Shown here: positions 24,743 to 35,500 of the stretch, piece by piece
Numbering within the stretch: the first letter of the stretch is position 1
How the letters are laid out: each line of letters starts with the position of its first letter
Program-made: the position numbers and the translations under genes
DNA from: Ascarosepion bandense
Lineage: Eukaryota > Mollusca > Cephalopoda > Sepiida > Sepiidae
Assembly (NCBI GenBank): GCA_037127315.1
Contig: JBBBDQ010001154.1
Location: forward strand, 794,501-858,500
DNA: 64,000 bases
Direction of reading: 5' to 3'
Notes under the pieces: model-generated
What the model was told of the DNA's origin: nothing
The model's input: only the letters and a program-made list of their open reading frames with translations
Databases searched by the model: none

Positions 24743-24913
24743 GAAGGAGGCAGACTTTTAGCATGTGATATACCATGTATACATACACCAGTAGTTAGAG
24801 TGTTCTAATTCATTACTGAATGAACAATGCATAGATGCTAGAGTAGTTACTGTCTTTTTCAATGTCGACCATTCTTCCAGAGTGCTCCAATCAGGGTGTG
24901 AGAGCATAAATAG

Positions 24914-24926
24914 TTTTCAGCATTCC

Positions 24927-24999
<73 letters not shown>

Positions 25000-25011
25000 G
25001 AATGCTGAAAA
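24914..25011. repeat. Inverted repeat (17-bp perfect arms) enclosing (TA)n(TG)n
   Basis: Arms ttttcagcattccctca (24,914-24,930) and tgagggaatgctgaaaa (24,995-25,011) are exact complements. The interior is entirely TA then TG microsatellite. Confidence 0.9.
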
Positions 25012-25095
25012 GTTCTTGATAACTCACTTCTTAAAATTAGTATCTTAATGACCAAGCATTAGAAATGGTTTGAGGTAAATCAGTTTTCAACACCC

Positions 25096-25312
25096 TTCAG
25101 TAAGTTAAGTGCTATATGTGATACACACTTTGGGTGATCATGTCTCAAAAGAGACATGACTGACTGGGCAGAAGATTATTTTGCAGTAGGTTGCCATTGC
25201 TTTCTGCGGTAGATTAGTTGGTATCCTATTATTTAACTCATAACTAGAAGGAAGAGATGGATTAATACTTTTCACAAAGGTATTTGTGCATAAGTGAATG
25301 TAAGGAATTCCC
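25096..25312 (-). repeat. SINE family S1, copy 1 (minus, head truncated)
   Basis: It shares the line of words gtgatacac..ttgggtgatc, gacatgactgactgggcaga, agattat..tgcagtaggtt, gaaggaagagatggattaat and aagtgaatg.a with copies at 30.5, 38.1, 42.05 and 56.1 kb. The tRNA-like head seen in the 42 kb copy is missing. Confidence 0.8.
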
Positions 25313-25321
25313 CTTACGTAC

Positions 25322-25322
<1 letters not shown>

Positions 25323-25352
<30 letters not shown>
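25323..25352. repeat. (TA)n microsatellite
   Basis: About 15 TA units directly after the SINE. Confidence 0.95.
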
Positions 25353-25355
<3 letters not shown>

Positions 25356-26733
25356 AAAACAGTAAAATAAAAAATAACTCAACTGACAGCTTCATTGAGA
25401 TGATTTACTGTAAACTTAAAAATACTTAAAACTAGAAATATATTTTTTGTTACAAGAGTAGATGACAAATTCATAAAATTATTTTTCCTTCTAACATATA
25501 TTAAATTTATTTAGATGAGTATTTGTCAACTTAGAGATTACTTTAACCAGTGTAGATTCTAGCCTTCTTTGGATTTGGGCATATTTCTGGGTGGTTCAAA
25601 TTAAACTCATTTTTTTTTTTTTTTTTTTTGCAAAAGTTATATGATACAACAGTCAAAACTGTTGTGATTATACTTGTTTAATAAGATTAATGTATAATCT
25701 TAATTCATCATTTTGAGAATTAAAACAAAAAGTGTTTCTTCACTTCTGGGATCTGAAATTTAATTAATTTTTGTCATAATCCATTTTATATTAAATCAAA
25801 AACAAAATAAAGCATTCTTTTATATCCTTTCCAGGCAATCTCCTGCCAATGCTTGAAGGTAAAGAGAATGTGCCAACACTTTATTAAATAATGAAAAAAA
25901 AAATGTTGATACTGTATGTGATCAGTATCCAATGTGCTTTAATTGGAGGATAGATTACTTATATGGGGTCACCACTATCTCTTGTAATATATATCATTTA
26001 TTTGATTGTAGCCAAACACAATAATTTACTTTAGTTATGTATATAGAGATGGCATCTTCATATTTTGGAAGATGAACAAGGATAGATAAATTGAACTCCT
26101 TGAGAAATTGGAAAAAGAATACAACCAGATGACCTTGATAAAGTGGAAGCGGTAATTCTGGATTATATTCAAAGTTTAACAGATTGTGCATCAAGAAATG
26201 AATAATTGAATTAAAAAAGTTAAATCCTGACTCTGAGACTCTATGGGAATTGTAATAGAAATAAAAAAAAACAAATCTGTGTGCCAAGACTAAGTTCAAT
26301 GGTAGTAACAAAAGCAGGGTCCAAAATCCAACCTTCCTTATGCAAGAGAAAAAAAATCGCACTTTTGTTCACTAGCTCAAAAATTGTCCTTTTCTGTCAA
26401 AGCTCTAAAAATCACTTCTTCCCAGTAAACAAAAACAACAGCCTTAATTTGCTGTGTAAATTCTTTGATTGGTCATGCCAGACTTGGAGGAAAATTAACA
26501 TAGTTTCTGATACTTATAGCAGTTCTTTTTGCGCTAACAATTCTCTGTAATTTTTTTTTTTTTGGCAGACCACAAATGTTTTTGTTATACTCCCTTCTGT
26601 CATAAAGGTGACACCCATCTTGGCCATCTTTTGTCTCTTCACTTTTCTCCCTGGCAGAACCATGGTGCCTTCTATTCCACCATCACCATCAATATTGGTT
26701 TTGTTCTGCAGCATATTTGCTACCTTTCACATT

Positions 26734-26736
<3 letters not shown>

Positions 26737-26769
<33 letters not shown>
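26737..26769. repeat. (TA)n microsatellite
   Basis: About 16 TA units. Confidence 0.95.
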
Positions 26770-26773
<4 letters not shown>

Positions 26774-26929
26774 CACCTATGGACAATAATGGGCATGTCC
26801 CAATGTGTATATAATATGTTGGACTTTATTGTGAGGCTGGCGTTTTCTTACTGTCTAGCAGTTATGTACTAGCAGTGATTATTTACTTCATGCTGCTTGC
26901 AACTTTTGTATTTGATGGGGTTATAAATA

Positions 26930-27720
26930 TTACTATTATAAAGTGGTTAAAAAACTGGTGCAAAAGTTGAAAGAAAAAGAGATGGCACACCAAAAGTGAC
27001 AAACTGTTGCTGAAGATGAACACTTGATTATTGAGAGCAAAAGAAATAGAAAACTTCTCCAGAGTTGACAACTAAAATTAACAACAACCAGTGTCACTCC
27101 AAACTGAAAAATTGACATATCAGTGAGGATTGGGAGGGCCAGACCCATTGCGGAAGGTGAATAAGAAGTGGAAATATTTCAAGAAGAAGAGTGGCAACAT
27201 GTATTGTGGGCAGATGAGTTTAAATTTGAACTCTTTTTGGAAATAAGAGGAGGTTGTGTACAGATGAAGAAAGCCAGGAGAAAGACTGGATGATGAATGT
27301 GTGGTTCCAACAGTTAATTAGGATGGTTGGCCTGTTATGGTGTGGGGGTGTTTTGTGGAGAGAGAAAGGGCAGGAGATCTGATTGAGGTCAAGGGAGTCA
27401 TGAAAAAAGAACAATATCATTTGATTTTGCAAAGGTATGCTAAATCACCTGGTTTATGTATAATTCACCTTTTAACAAGAAATTGATTCAGAGACATTCT
27501 TCTAAATTTTCAAAATTTTCTAAATTGATTGAGGTCAAGGGTGTCATTAAAAGAAGAAGAGATTATCATTCAATATCTAAAACAAAATTATGTCCTCCTA
27601 ATGTCTCTCCCATTCAGTTAACATGCGATGAACTGAATGGGAGAGTTCAAAGTAAATACTCAAAGATTGAGAGTAAACTTTTTCAGGGTTGAGGAATGCT
27701 TGAGAAAGTTTGCCATCTAG
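26930..27720 (+). pseudogene. Tc1-like transposase relic with internal duplication
   Basis: Plus-strand pieces read KPGERLDDECVVPTVN, then VMVWGCF, then LIEVKGVMKKEQYHLIL, then CPPNVSPIQLTCDELNGRVQ. They follow the Tc1 order RKPGER...C..PTVKHGGGS.MVWGCF, ..I.G.M....Y..IL and WPP.SPDLNPIE..WDEL. The third motif is SPIQLTCDEL, so the terminal catalytic region is altered. A segment starting ttgattgaggtcaagggtgt is present twice (27,380 and 27,524), an internal duplication that destroys the frame. The last frame, 27,456-27,692, is only the broken tail. Confidence 0.7.
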
Positions 27721-28090
27721 TTTGTTTTTTTTTTTCAAAAACTGTTGGAAAGAATGCCAAGAATTTTTAAGTAGTAATTAAGGCAGGTAGTGGTTTTATT
27801 GACAAAATCAAAATATGATGTATGATAATTCTTTATAGTTAAGTGCTTATTTTTTGTAAAAATAAAAGCAAATACACTGTAGTTAGTGAAATGTTATTTC
27901 ATATCTAAAATTATATCTCATCTTAAAGTGTTCTTATAAAAAAAATGCAGAGTGGCCCCAAATTTTTGCCTGTAATGCATATATACATATATATAACTCT
28001 TAAAAGTAGTACAAGCTAATGGGTTGTCAGTCCACTGTTTGTATTGATTTACTTTATTAAGACTGCTTGATACTTAGTAGAGCAATATAT

Positions 28091-28948
28091 ATGGTAATGT
28101 TTTTATTATAAGTTTATAATAAAAACATAGTTTGCTGCAACACAAAAGCCATAGTGTTTCAGTACTGTCTTATTGGCACCCCCATCAGGCAGTGAAATAT
28201 TTTTTTTCTGTTAAAAATCATTATATATAGCAGCTTAAGAACAACACAAATTTTACCATATCCAGACAATTAAGGGAGGGGATTTCACAGGGTTTGTCTC
28301 AATGAACCAATAAAAAGTTAGGTCATTATGGATAAGAGAAATTTGATTGTAAGGGTAAAGGTGGGGTAGAGACTTGAAATGACTTGAGGTCCAGACATTT
28401 TCCATGCCAGTGATGAAATAAATTGAATGATACATATGTAGCATTTAGCAAGTGTGAAAAGTTGTGTGTCATCATGAAAACGGTTACTGGGTTTTCTTTA
28501 AGTTATTTTTCACTTAGAGTAGTGAACAAGAGACAAAAATGGGAAATTTTCTTTTTAAAAATACACTGCATGTCAAACATATGCAATTGACTTATTGGGT
28601 GATCTATCCATTAAGCCAAAACAAATTATCAGAAGATGGGAGAATCAATCAATTTATGCCAGGGGATAGATTCTAGATGTCTAGTTATATTAGGAAAAAT
28701 TAATTTTTATTTAGGGTATATTTTAGATGATGATGACAAATGGAAGTTACTTCATCACATTTAGTTAGCAAGTTTAGTTTTGGGAATTTGATAATATGTA
28801 ATTCTTGTTTTTAAGCTTCTATATGTAATGATTCCAAAGAGAAAAATATTTCACTGCCTGACAAGGTGCTAATAAGATACTACTGAAACAGCAGCTCTTG
28901 TGTTGCAGTAAACTATGTTTTTATTATAAACTTGTAATAGAAACATTA

Positions 28949-28952
<4 letters not shown>
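28091..28952. mobile_element. Non-autonomous DNA element with ~110-bp terminal inverted repeats
   Basis: The left end (28,091-28,205) starts atggtaatgtttttattata. The reverse complement of the right end (28,842-28,952) starts atggtaatgtttctattaca. The similarity runs on through cagtttgctgcaacacaa, tgtttcagtactgtcttatt and ggcagtgaaatattttt, close to 90% by eye. The internal ~640 bp has no transposase. Both ends are flanked by TA-rich sequence, which fits a TA target. The outermost 30 bp themselves fold (tttttattataa/ttataataaaaa). I do not recognise the superfamily. Confidence 0.8.

Positions 28953-28983
<31 letters not shown>
28953..28983. repeat. (TA)n microsatellite
   Basis: About 16 TA units just outside the long-TIR element. 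Confidence 0.95.
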
Positions 28984-28984
<1 letters not shown>

Positions 28985-28988
<4 letters not shown>

Positions 28989-29290
28989 TCCTACATATTA
29001 TGGCTTGACTTGAAGTTTTATGTGTTATACAATCATCAGACACATTTCTGACTGACAGTTTAATAGATTTGAATTTAACTTCATTCAGTGTTCATGGGAA
29101 TATAATCTTATAAAGTTACTGTTTTTTAATAACATTAAAACTTTAAAACTTGAAATATTCTAAGGTTACAGGTAGATAAAAATTAAAAATTAAAATAAAA
29201 ATTATTAAAAATAATAAAATGCAGGGTGAAGAAATCAAAGGGGCATAAATCATGAGACTTAGAAATTTAAATATTATATGGATATAAAAA
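28985..29290 (-). pseudogene. Penelope-like element 3' UTR fragment, minus strand
   Basis: Shared words with 38,880-39,180 in the same orientation are gcttg.cgtt/ttgaagttttat, gttata.aatcatcaga, ttta.agatttgaattta.cttca, tataatctta..ttactgttttttaata, aaaatgcaggg and atcaaaggggtataa. The 38.9 kb copy continues into a GIY-YIG tail, which identifies this as non-coding 3' sequence of a Penelope-like element. Coding sequence is missing here. Confidence 0.7.
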
Positions 29291-29429
29291 GTATAGAGAA
29301 AATTAAAATTTTCAAATTTTAAATAAAAATAAAATAAAATAAAAGTGTTAAGAAAAATTAAAAATTAAAATTTAGAATTAAGATTTCCACAATGTAGGGT
29401 GCACTCTCATCCAGTTTGATATTTGTGAC

Positions 29430-30350
29430 TTCTCCCCATCGATATCTAGAAAACTTAACTGCAGCCTTAAATTTGGTTAAAAATTACTGCCCCATCAGTG
29501 ACCAAGAGATCAACATCATCAAACGGGCCCAGAAATCTATTTTATTTTACAATGAATGCCTGTAGACTAGAAAACAAAAAACAAAAAAAACAACCTTGAT
29601 TTCTGCATCACCATGGGGGCTTCTGATTCTGCAGAGACCTGCAACTTGGGAGGGCTCTTTTAGCTCTGGAATCTTAGCCACATCTTTGATTTATGTAACA
29701 CTGGACTTTTACAAGATGACAGACTGATAATCCTCTTACAAGATAACAGACTGATAATCCTCTGCAAAACTAATCCACAAGAAACAGATAAACTCAGAAA
29801 GGATCTAATAAAATATTTCAAAGACCACGATCTTAACATTACCACCATAACTAACACTAGAGTCGTAAATTTCTTAGATGTTACCTTCGACCTGAGCAAT
29901 GGCTGGTACAAATAGTACACTAAGGACTCTTATAACTACACATACATCAACAGGGAATCAAATTACCCTCAAAGAATTACCAACAACCCACACAAATCTA
30001 CCTAATTTTGTTTAATTACCAACTCTAGCAATAAAGAAACTTTTGACAATTCTAAAATTAAATACATTAATGCTTTAGAAAAAAAGTAAACTCAACATTA
30101 GTTTAGAATACTTTGTTAAAAACTAGGTTGACAGAAATAGGCAGAACTCATGTAAACATGACATTATTTGATTTAACCCACCCTTCAGTCATAACGTCCA
30201 CTGGTAAACTCTTCCTTAACTTAATGCACAAACGTTTCTTCCATTCACCCACACTAAAAAAATCTTCAACAAAACAATGTTAAAATCAGTTATAGTTGCA
30301 TTAAAAACATAGATAAATATATTTCACAACATAATGCTATGATACCAAAT
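29430..30350 (+). pseudogene. Penelope-like element reverse transcriptase fragment, plus
   Basis: Pieces in order are EINIIKRAQKSILFYNE, then TWEG.F, then FDLCNTGLLQDDRLIIL, then NPQETDKLRKDLIKYFKDHD, then VVNFLDVTFDLSNGWYK, then YINRESNYPQRITNNP. This is the palm-to-thumb order of Penelope-like RTs (Y(R)DDGL..., NFLDV.F.L..G.Y.PY.KP). The catalytic segment is duplicated in tandem (LLQDDRLII/LLQDNRLII). Frameshifts separate the parts, and the end near 30,290 (KIFNKTMLK) matches the basic region before the endonuclease. It is a dead copy. Confidence 0.8.
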
Positions 30351-30538
30351 ATTTGGTCCACATAAACAACATCTGTCATCCAACTAATAAAATTTTACAG
30401 AGATGTATTTTATTTAAATATTGTTTTTTTTATTTTGGTTATTATCACTCTATAAACTCTTCAGACTAATATCCTCATCTTCCCTGTTTCACCACAAATA
30501 AATGTTGAAAAGCCAACAAACTTATTTTTAGAAGAGAG

Positions 30539-30753
30539 GTGCAAATACCCTTGGGAAAGGTATTAATCTGTCTCTTCCCTCTAGTTATGGGTTAAATAAC
30601 AGGACAGATTGGGTTTTGTAGCCTTGGTCGGCAACCTGTCTACTGCAGAAAGCAATGGCAACCTACTGCGGGATTATGATCTGCCCAGTCAGTTATGTCT
30701 CTTTCAAGACATGATTGCCCAAGCATTTATCACGTATGGCACTTAACTGACTG
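30539..30753 (+). repeat. SINE family S1, copy 2 (plus)
   Basis: It is the reverse orientation of the 42 kb copy: gggttaaataacaggacaga, ttgtagccttggtcggcaac, tgcagaaagcaatggcaacc, gatctgcccagtcagt and acgtatggcacttaactgac, ending ctg at 30,753. The tRNA-like head is absent. Confidence 0.85.
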
Positions 30754-30779
30754 AATTACTGCTGAATATATGATCGTTT

Positions 30780-30785
<6 letters not shown>

Positions 30786-30832
<47 letters not shown>
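30786..30832. repeat. (TA)n microsatellite
   Basis: About 23 TA units after SINE copy 2. Confidence 0.95.
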
Positions 30833-30834
<2 letters not shown>

Positions 30835-30839
30835 ACTAT

Positions 30840-31320
30840 GGCTTTTCCTTTGAAAGTTTAGCTTCAGTCTGAGTAGGCAGAGCAGCATCAGTAGTAGTTG
30901 GAGAGCCCTATGTAAGAGTGCGACTGCAGTTACTTTCCCTGAAGGGAATCTGCAAGTGCTGTCTTGATACAATTTCTTTCTTTTTTTTTCTTTTCACACT
31001 ATGCATTTCTTCAGTAGCATGCCTGAGCTTATTTTCTCCACTTCTTAAACCGCTGCAAAGTTGCAGCCACTAATGACAACAGTCACTTTCAATGTCTTCC
31101 TCTTTTCAATATTCATGTGAAGTGAATCATGTCTCTCTTACAGACATCTTTAAAATGAAGATGGGCCGCCTGCCTTTGTGCTTTCTTGCTGGAGGCCAAC
31201 CCATCATTCAACAATATGGAGAATCCATTATTGCTGCATTTATGGAAACACTTCAAAACTACTATTTTTTTTCTTAACTTTTTATATTGCTTTCTTCAAT
31301 ACTATTTCTATTTAATTCTT
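30840..31320. other. Less AT-rich stretch, not recognised
   Basis: Base composition rises here, with short open frames on both strands (plus 31,092-31,277; minus 30,784-30,972). Neither has motifs that I know, and the minus one runs into a (TA)n tract. It may be an unrecognised repeat. Confidence 0.35.
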
Positions 31321-32164
31321 TAGTGCTTCTGAGAACTGCTTTCAATATGAGGTTTTATTACTTGAATCTGAGAACTGTTTGATGCGGAGTGAGCAAAAGT
31401 TGTAAATGAGATTTTGTCCAGAATATCATTGAAAATTCAGTAATGCGACATAGCTTAAAATAAAAAATTGGACAGCACACTAACCAAAATGCAGTGATCA
31501 AAACAACAAAGATAAGGATACTAGTCAGAATAATGACACTCATCCAAGTTTGAACGTGAGACACTTATTTTTATTTAATGTGAAGATATTACATAATTAT
31601 CAAATGGTCAAAGTTCAGATATTATTATATAGTTAAATGATCTTTTTCAAAAAAAATTTTGACATGTTGTATAGATGAGCAAATGGTTTTTGCTATAAAT
31701 TGATTTGAAATATCCATAAAAATATATCAGTAATAATTTTCTACATAAGTAGACTGAAGAAAGTCTATATAATTGTGCACTGCAAACATTTTACAACAAT
31801 GATGTATTCAAAGTAACTTAGAAAAGCATTGCAAAAAATCTGTAAAAACATAAAAAGTAATTTACATAAAAATGTAGAGCACATATGAAAGTATCAAACA
31901 TTTGGCCATGGTGAATATTATAGTTCTGGTTATCTATCGAGTTCTTCTATGCAGAATTTCTGTTTTTCTGAAACCATGTTAAATTCTCATAATTTTCTCA
32001 TATTACTTTAGTTGTATTATTATTATTATTATACAGGCTGTGATGAATATATTATTTTCTAAATTATGCAAAAGTGAAAATAACACTGACATCTCATTTT
32101 AAGAGATATATTTATCAAAAGTACACAAAAATATTTTGAAATACTAAAGAGCAAATTTATTTAA

Positions 32165-32760
32165 TAAAGTTACCATTGGTCTTCAACCACAGTCTCCGGA
32201 CAACTTTGGAATCTTGTGTAACTCTTTTGGATGGTCATCTTGTTTAAGTTGGTAAATACTACCAGAATCCTTGCCTTCAGTTCATCTTTGGAATAACAAG
32301 GAATTTTATTGGTAACTACACTCTACACATAATAATCAAGGAGATTGCACTATGGGGAGTTAGGTGGCCAGATGTAAGGTGTGTTGTGGTTGCAGAAATT
32401 GTCTCATAGGCATAACTGTGTTCTCCTACTTGTGGTATGGTGCAGAGTCCTGTTGCCAGACATAGGCTCCTCCAGTAGCAGCCTCCTTCTTGACCCAGAG
32501 CACTTGATGTAGGTCTCTATGCTGTGTCTGAAGTCCTGTGGGAAGAGGAGTGTAGGCATAATGTCACCATCCCTAGTGACCCACTCCAAACACCATAATG
32601 CTCTAAATATATCATCCAACTCTTTCCAATCCCTCTGCACTGTTCTCAGATCGATACCCAAACACTCTGAAATGTTCATATTGGAGCTTTTAGCATGAAT
32701 GCCAAGTAGTACAGAATGTTGTTTACAAATTCCTGGTGAAGTGAGCTGAGTCATGGTGGT
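32165..32760 (-). pseudogene. Mariner-type transposase, internal-deletion derivative
   Basis: The minus-strand frame from 32,754 starts with a helix-turn-helix region, SNMNISECLGIDLRTVQRDW then KELDD. It jumps directly into the catalytic domain, with VTRDGDIMPTLLFPQDFR, ETYIKCSG and HHTTSRRTQLCL. Further down come stops and PPNSP.CNLLDYYV, TNK and ELKARI, which match the end of the domain. The part between HTH and first catalytic Asp, normally over 100 residues, is missing. One single-base shift is also present at the join. The copy cannot transpose itself. The same family is common in cephalopods as I recall. Confidence 0.75.
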
Positions 32761-32879
32761 CTTTTACTCACAGATGGTGCCCAACTGACCATACCATACT
32801 GTGCAGACAACAAAATCACAAATAAATAATGTGAATGTGTAAGATTAAAAATGTCAACAATTTATCCATTGTACGTGTG

Positions 32880-32948
32880 TGTATAAGTGGATAATGAAGT
32901 TGACACCCAGAGGCAACAGTCTGTTTCATATTAAACACAATTGTCAGA
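32880..32948 (+). repeat. Dispersed repeat shared with 16.25 kb
   Basis: The gaagttgacacccagaggca then acagtctgtttcat sequence matches 16,256-16,296. A reversed, weaker relative lies at 36,848-36,895. It may be a terminal piece of the Penelope-like elements it neighbours. Confidence 0.5.
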
Positions 32949-32949
32949 C

Positions 32950-33265
32950 CTGAATATATAGAAATATACATCAGAATAACTGAAGGACTCTGGAAATTGA
33001 GAAACCATGCTCACAAAACTTCCTATGCAAATAATAAATTTGCAAAAAACACAATGCTTTCTAAATATATATGGAAAATTAAAGCCAAAAATGAAAATAT
33101 AATAGAAAACGAGGAAAATATCAGCCTACAACAATCAATCTAAAACTTAACTTTGTTTGGAGCAGAAAATAGCTAGAATTACCTTTCTAAACTACTACAA
33201 ATTACTAAATAAACAATCAAAACTTATCTCAAAATGCAGACATTCTTTGCTCTACAGTTACAGAT
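32950..33265 (+). pseudogene. Penelope-like element C-terminal tail, plus
   Basis: The 33,157 frame reads EQKIARITFLNYYKLLNKQS then KLISKCRHSLLYS. The pattern EKIAI..(N)..LLNKRSELISKCRH is the C-terminal end after the GIY-YIG domain in this family. Upstream pieces are decayed. Its end at about 33,262 meets a minus-strand Penelope fragment. Confidence 0.65.
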
Positions 33266-34082
33266 GGTTTTGGTCTGTGCAGGTGGTTATTTTTATGTTG
33301 TGCCTTTTTATGATTAGTGTTATTATCAGTGCAACTATAGAGTGCTTGATGGATAGAAAGTTTTTGTGTGCATGAGTTTAATGAATATTTTTCCTATATT
33401 TGTTTTTATGCTTTTGTTTTACAGTGGAATGGAATCACATGTTTCTTTTCCTGTTGCATTGTTTTGTATTGTGTAATGTGTGAGTGAGTGTTGCCAAAAT
33501 CCACTCACTTTTCAGGCTGTTTCATTATATATGTTTGGGTTTGCTGAAGATGGTTTCATTGGAAGAATTGTCGCTTAAACTGATTTAGGGACCTGCTTGA
33601 TTATGGAGTGGTGAGTGGTTGAGAGATGTGTGATTATGTAAAGTGGTTCGTCTTTGGATTTTTCTATATGGTTGCTATCTGCCTTTTCTTAGGCTGACTG
33701 TGACGTCTAGGAAATTTACTTCTTTTACGTTTGTTTTAATGTTTATACTGAATTCCATATTTTTAAAGATTTTCATAATTATTTTTCTGGTTTTATCTTA
33801 TTTTTGCGAGTTACAATTTCTTGGGATTATGAGACAATCATTCCTGTAGAGATCTATATCCTTTTTATTGATTATTTTACTTAGTTCATGTGGTAACTGT
33901 ATAGTTAGAAGTTGGGATTTTTCTGTATCATCAAAACTTCTCATTGCCCATTTCGGATCAGCATATATAAATTGAGCCATAATACAACACACATGGCCTG
34001 AAAATTGCACTGAATAATAAAACTGCCAATGCTTAGTGTAGGCCTTATTGTCCATATATGTTCTGTCTCTAATATGGACCAC
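33266..34082 (-). pseudogene. Penelope-like element RT fragment, minus
   Basis: Minus-strand reading from 34,082 gives FSGHVCCIMAQFIYADPKWA, then LPHELSKIINKKDIDLYRND, then CLIIPRNCNSQK. After a stop it reads IFKNMEFSINIKTNVKEVNF, then LDVTVSLRKGR and SDNSSNETIFSKP. This is the Penelope RT palm and thumb. The catalytic YRDDGL is changed to YRNDCL, losing the first aspartate. The lower end near 33,266 contains the basic region before the endonuclease but no GIY-YIG. Confidence 0.75.
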
Positions 34083-35500
34083 TTTTACTCATAAATAAAG
34101 TGTATCTTAAAACTAATAATATATTGTGTATTTGGGCATTTAATTGAAGACAACTAACAAGGCACTGTGATTAGCCTTTTTATTTAATGTTTCTTGCGTT
34201 GATGTAAATGTTTTCTTTTCTGGACACAAAGTGTTTATTAACTGTCAAAAAATTCTGAATATCCGAGTGCTTTTGGTTATTCTTTTAGCCATTACCAAGG
34301 GCAATTTTTATATTTAACTGAATGTGTGTGCGTGTATTTTTGATGCATTTGTCTGAAGTTATAAGAATATTTTATTTTCCAAACACAGTCAGCACATTGT
34401 CGCCATGTTGGTAGTTAACGTTATTGAATGTTGGCTTTTTCTTTTTATCATTGGGGATTCCATTATTTTTATTGATTTTTTTTCACATGTGAATAAGGCT
34501 ATGATAGTTGTATTTCATGCTAGTATGTTTTGAATGTAGTTTAATAAGTTGTCATGTATGTCTAAATGACTCCTAATTAACTTATAATTTGGTAAGTGTA
34601 ATGTGAGTCAACTAGATGTTATGGGAAAACAAACCTATTCCTCAGATAATGGACTCTCCCTTCTATATTAATAACAGTTCTTGGGAAGTTCATAGGAGTT
34701 CTTTAAACTTCTATTAGAGTTCAGTAGAACCGCTAGGCAGTTGATATTAGTCGGCAGTTAGCCGAATACTAAGGAGTCAACTTTCAGTGGAAGATTACCA
34801 AGTTCCTAACATTTTGGGTGCATTAAGTCGATTAGCAACCAACACAGCACGATTATAACCTTCAGTGCAAAAATTACTCCACAACACTAGATAGGCATGT
34901 AGTATGACCAATATAATTTTGTATGAGTTTGCTTTGATCAGGAACACGGTTCCTAAAAGGGTATTGGAACTCATAAATAATAATGGTTTTCTATTATTAT
35001 GATTTTGCGGGTGGGTTGTTATTTTTTTATGATAAAGTTAGCTATTTCAAATTATCTGTAATAGATAATTGAATTTTTTTGTTCTGGTCAAATGGGGTGG
35101 TGTATTTCTTTATCATATTTCTAAGAGAAAATTCATCTTGCTTATAGATAACGTGTATTTGGCTTTTGTATAAGACATTAACGTTATTGTTTCTGTGTGT
35201 ATGTTTAGTATTGTTATTAGTTGCTTTAAAAAGCAATAGTCTAACTGATGGTCTATAAGGTAGTGACTTTTTAAATATTGTGTTTCCGACATGAGATATG
35301 TAGTAGTTAGAGAAGCATGGAATGAGTAGATTTCCTCTACTGATACCATTTATTTGGGTGTAGATATTTGTCATAGAAAGAGAATTTAGTTGTGTAGGAA
35401 TGCAATAGTTTTTTGAGGATATTTGATTTGATGGATAGAGCTTAAAAAAGCTTAATCATAGTAACTCTGTCAGTTGTCTTTAACAGGATGTGTGTGATCT
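34083..35500. other. Unrecognised AT-rich stretch
   Basis: Two overlapping minus-strand frames (35,042-35,374 and 35,113-35,349) have no motif I can name. A stretch at about 34,640-34,870 is somewhat GC-richer (agaaccgctaggcagttgat, tcggcagttagccgaatac). It lies upstream of the Penelope RT on the minus strand and may be its degraded 5' part. Confidence 0.3.

Noticed and set aside
25994..26362. 122-codon minus-strand frame
   Set aside because: Phe/Leu-rich low-complexity reading with no domain; overlapping plus-strand frames are equally open.
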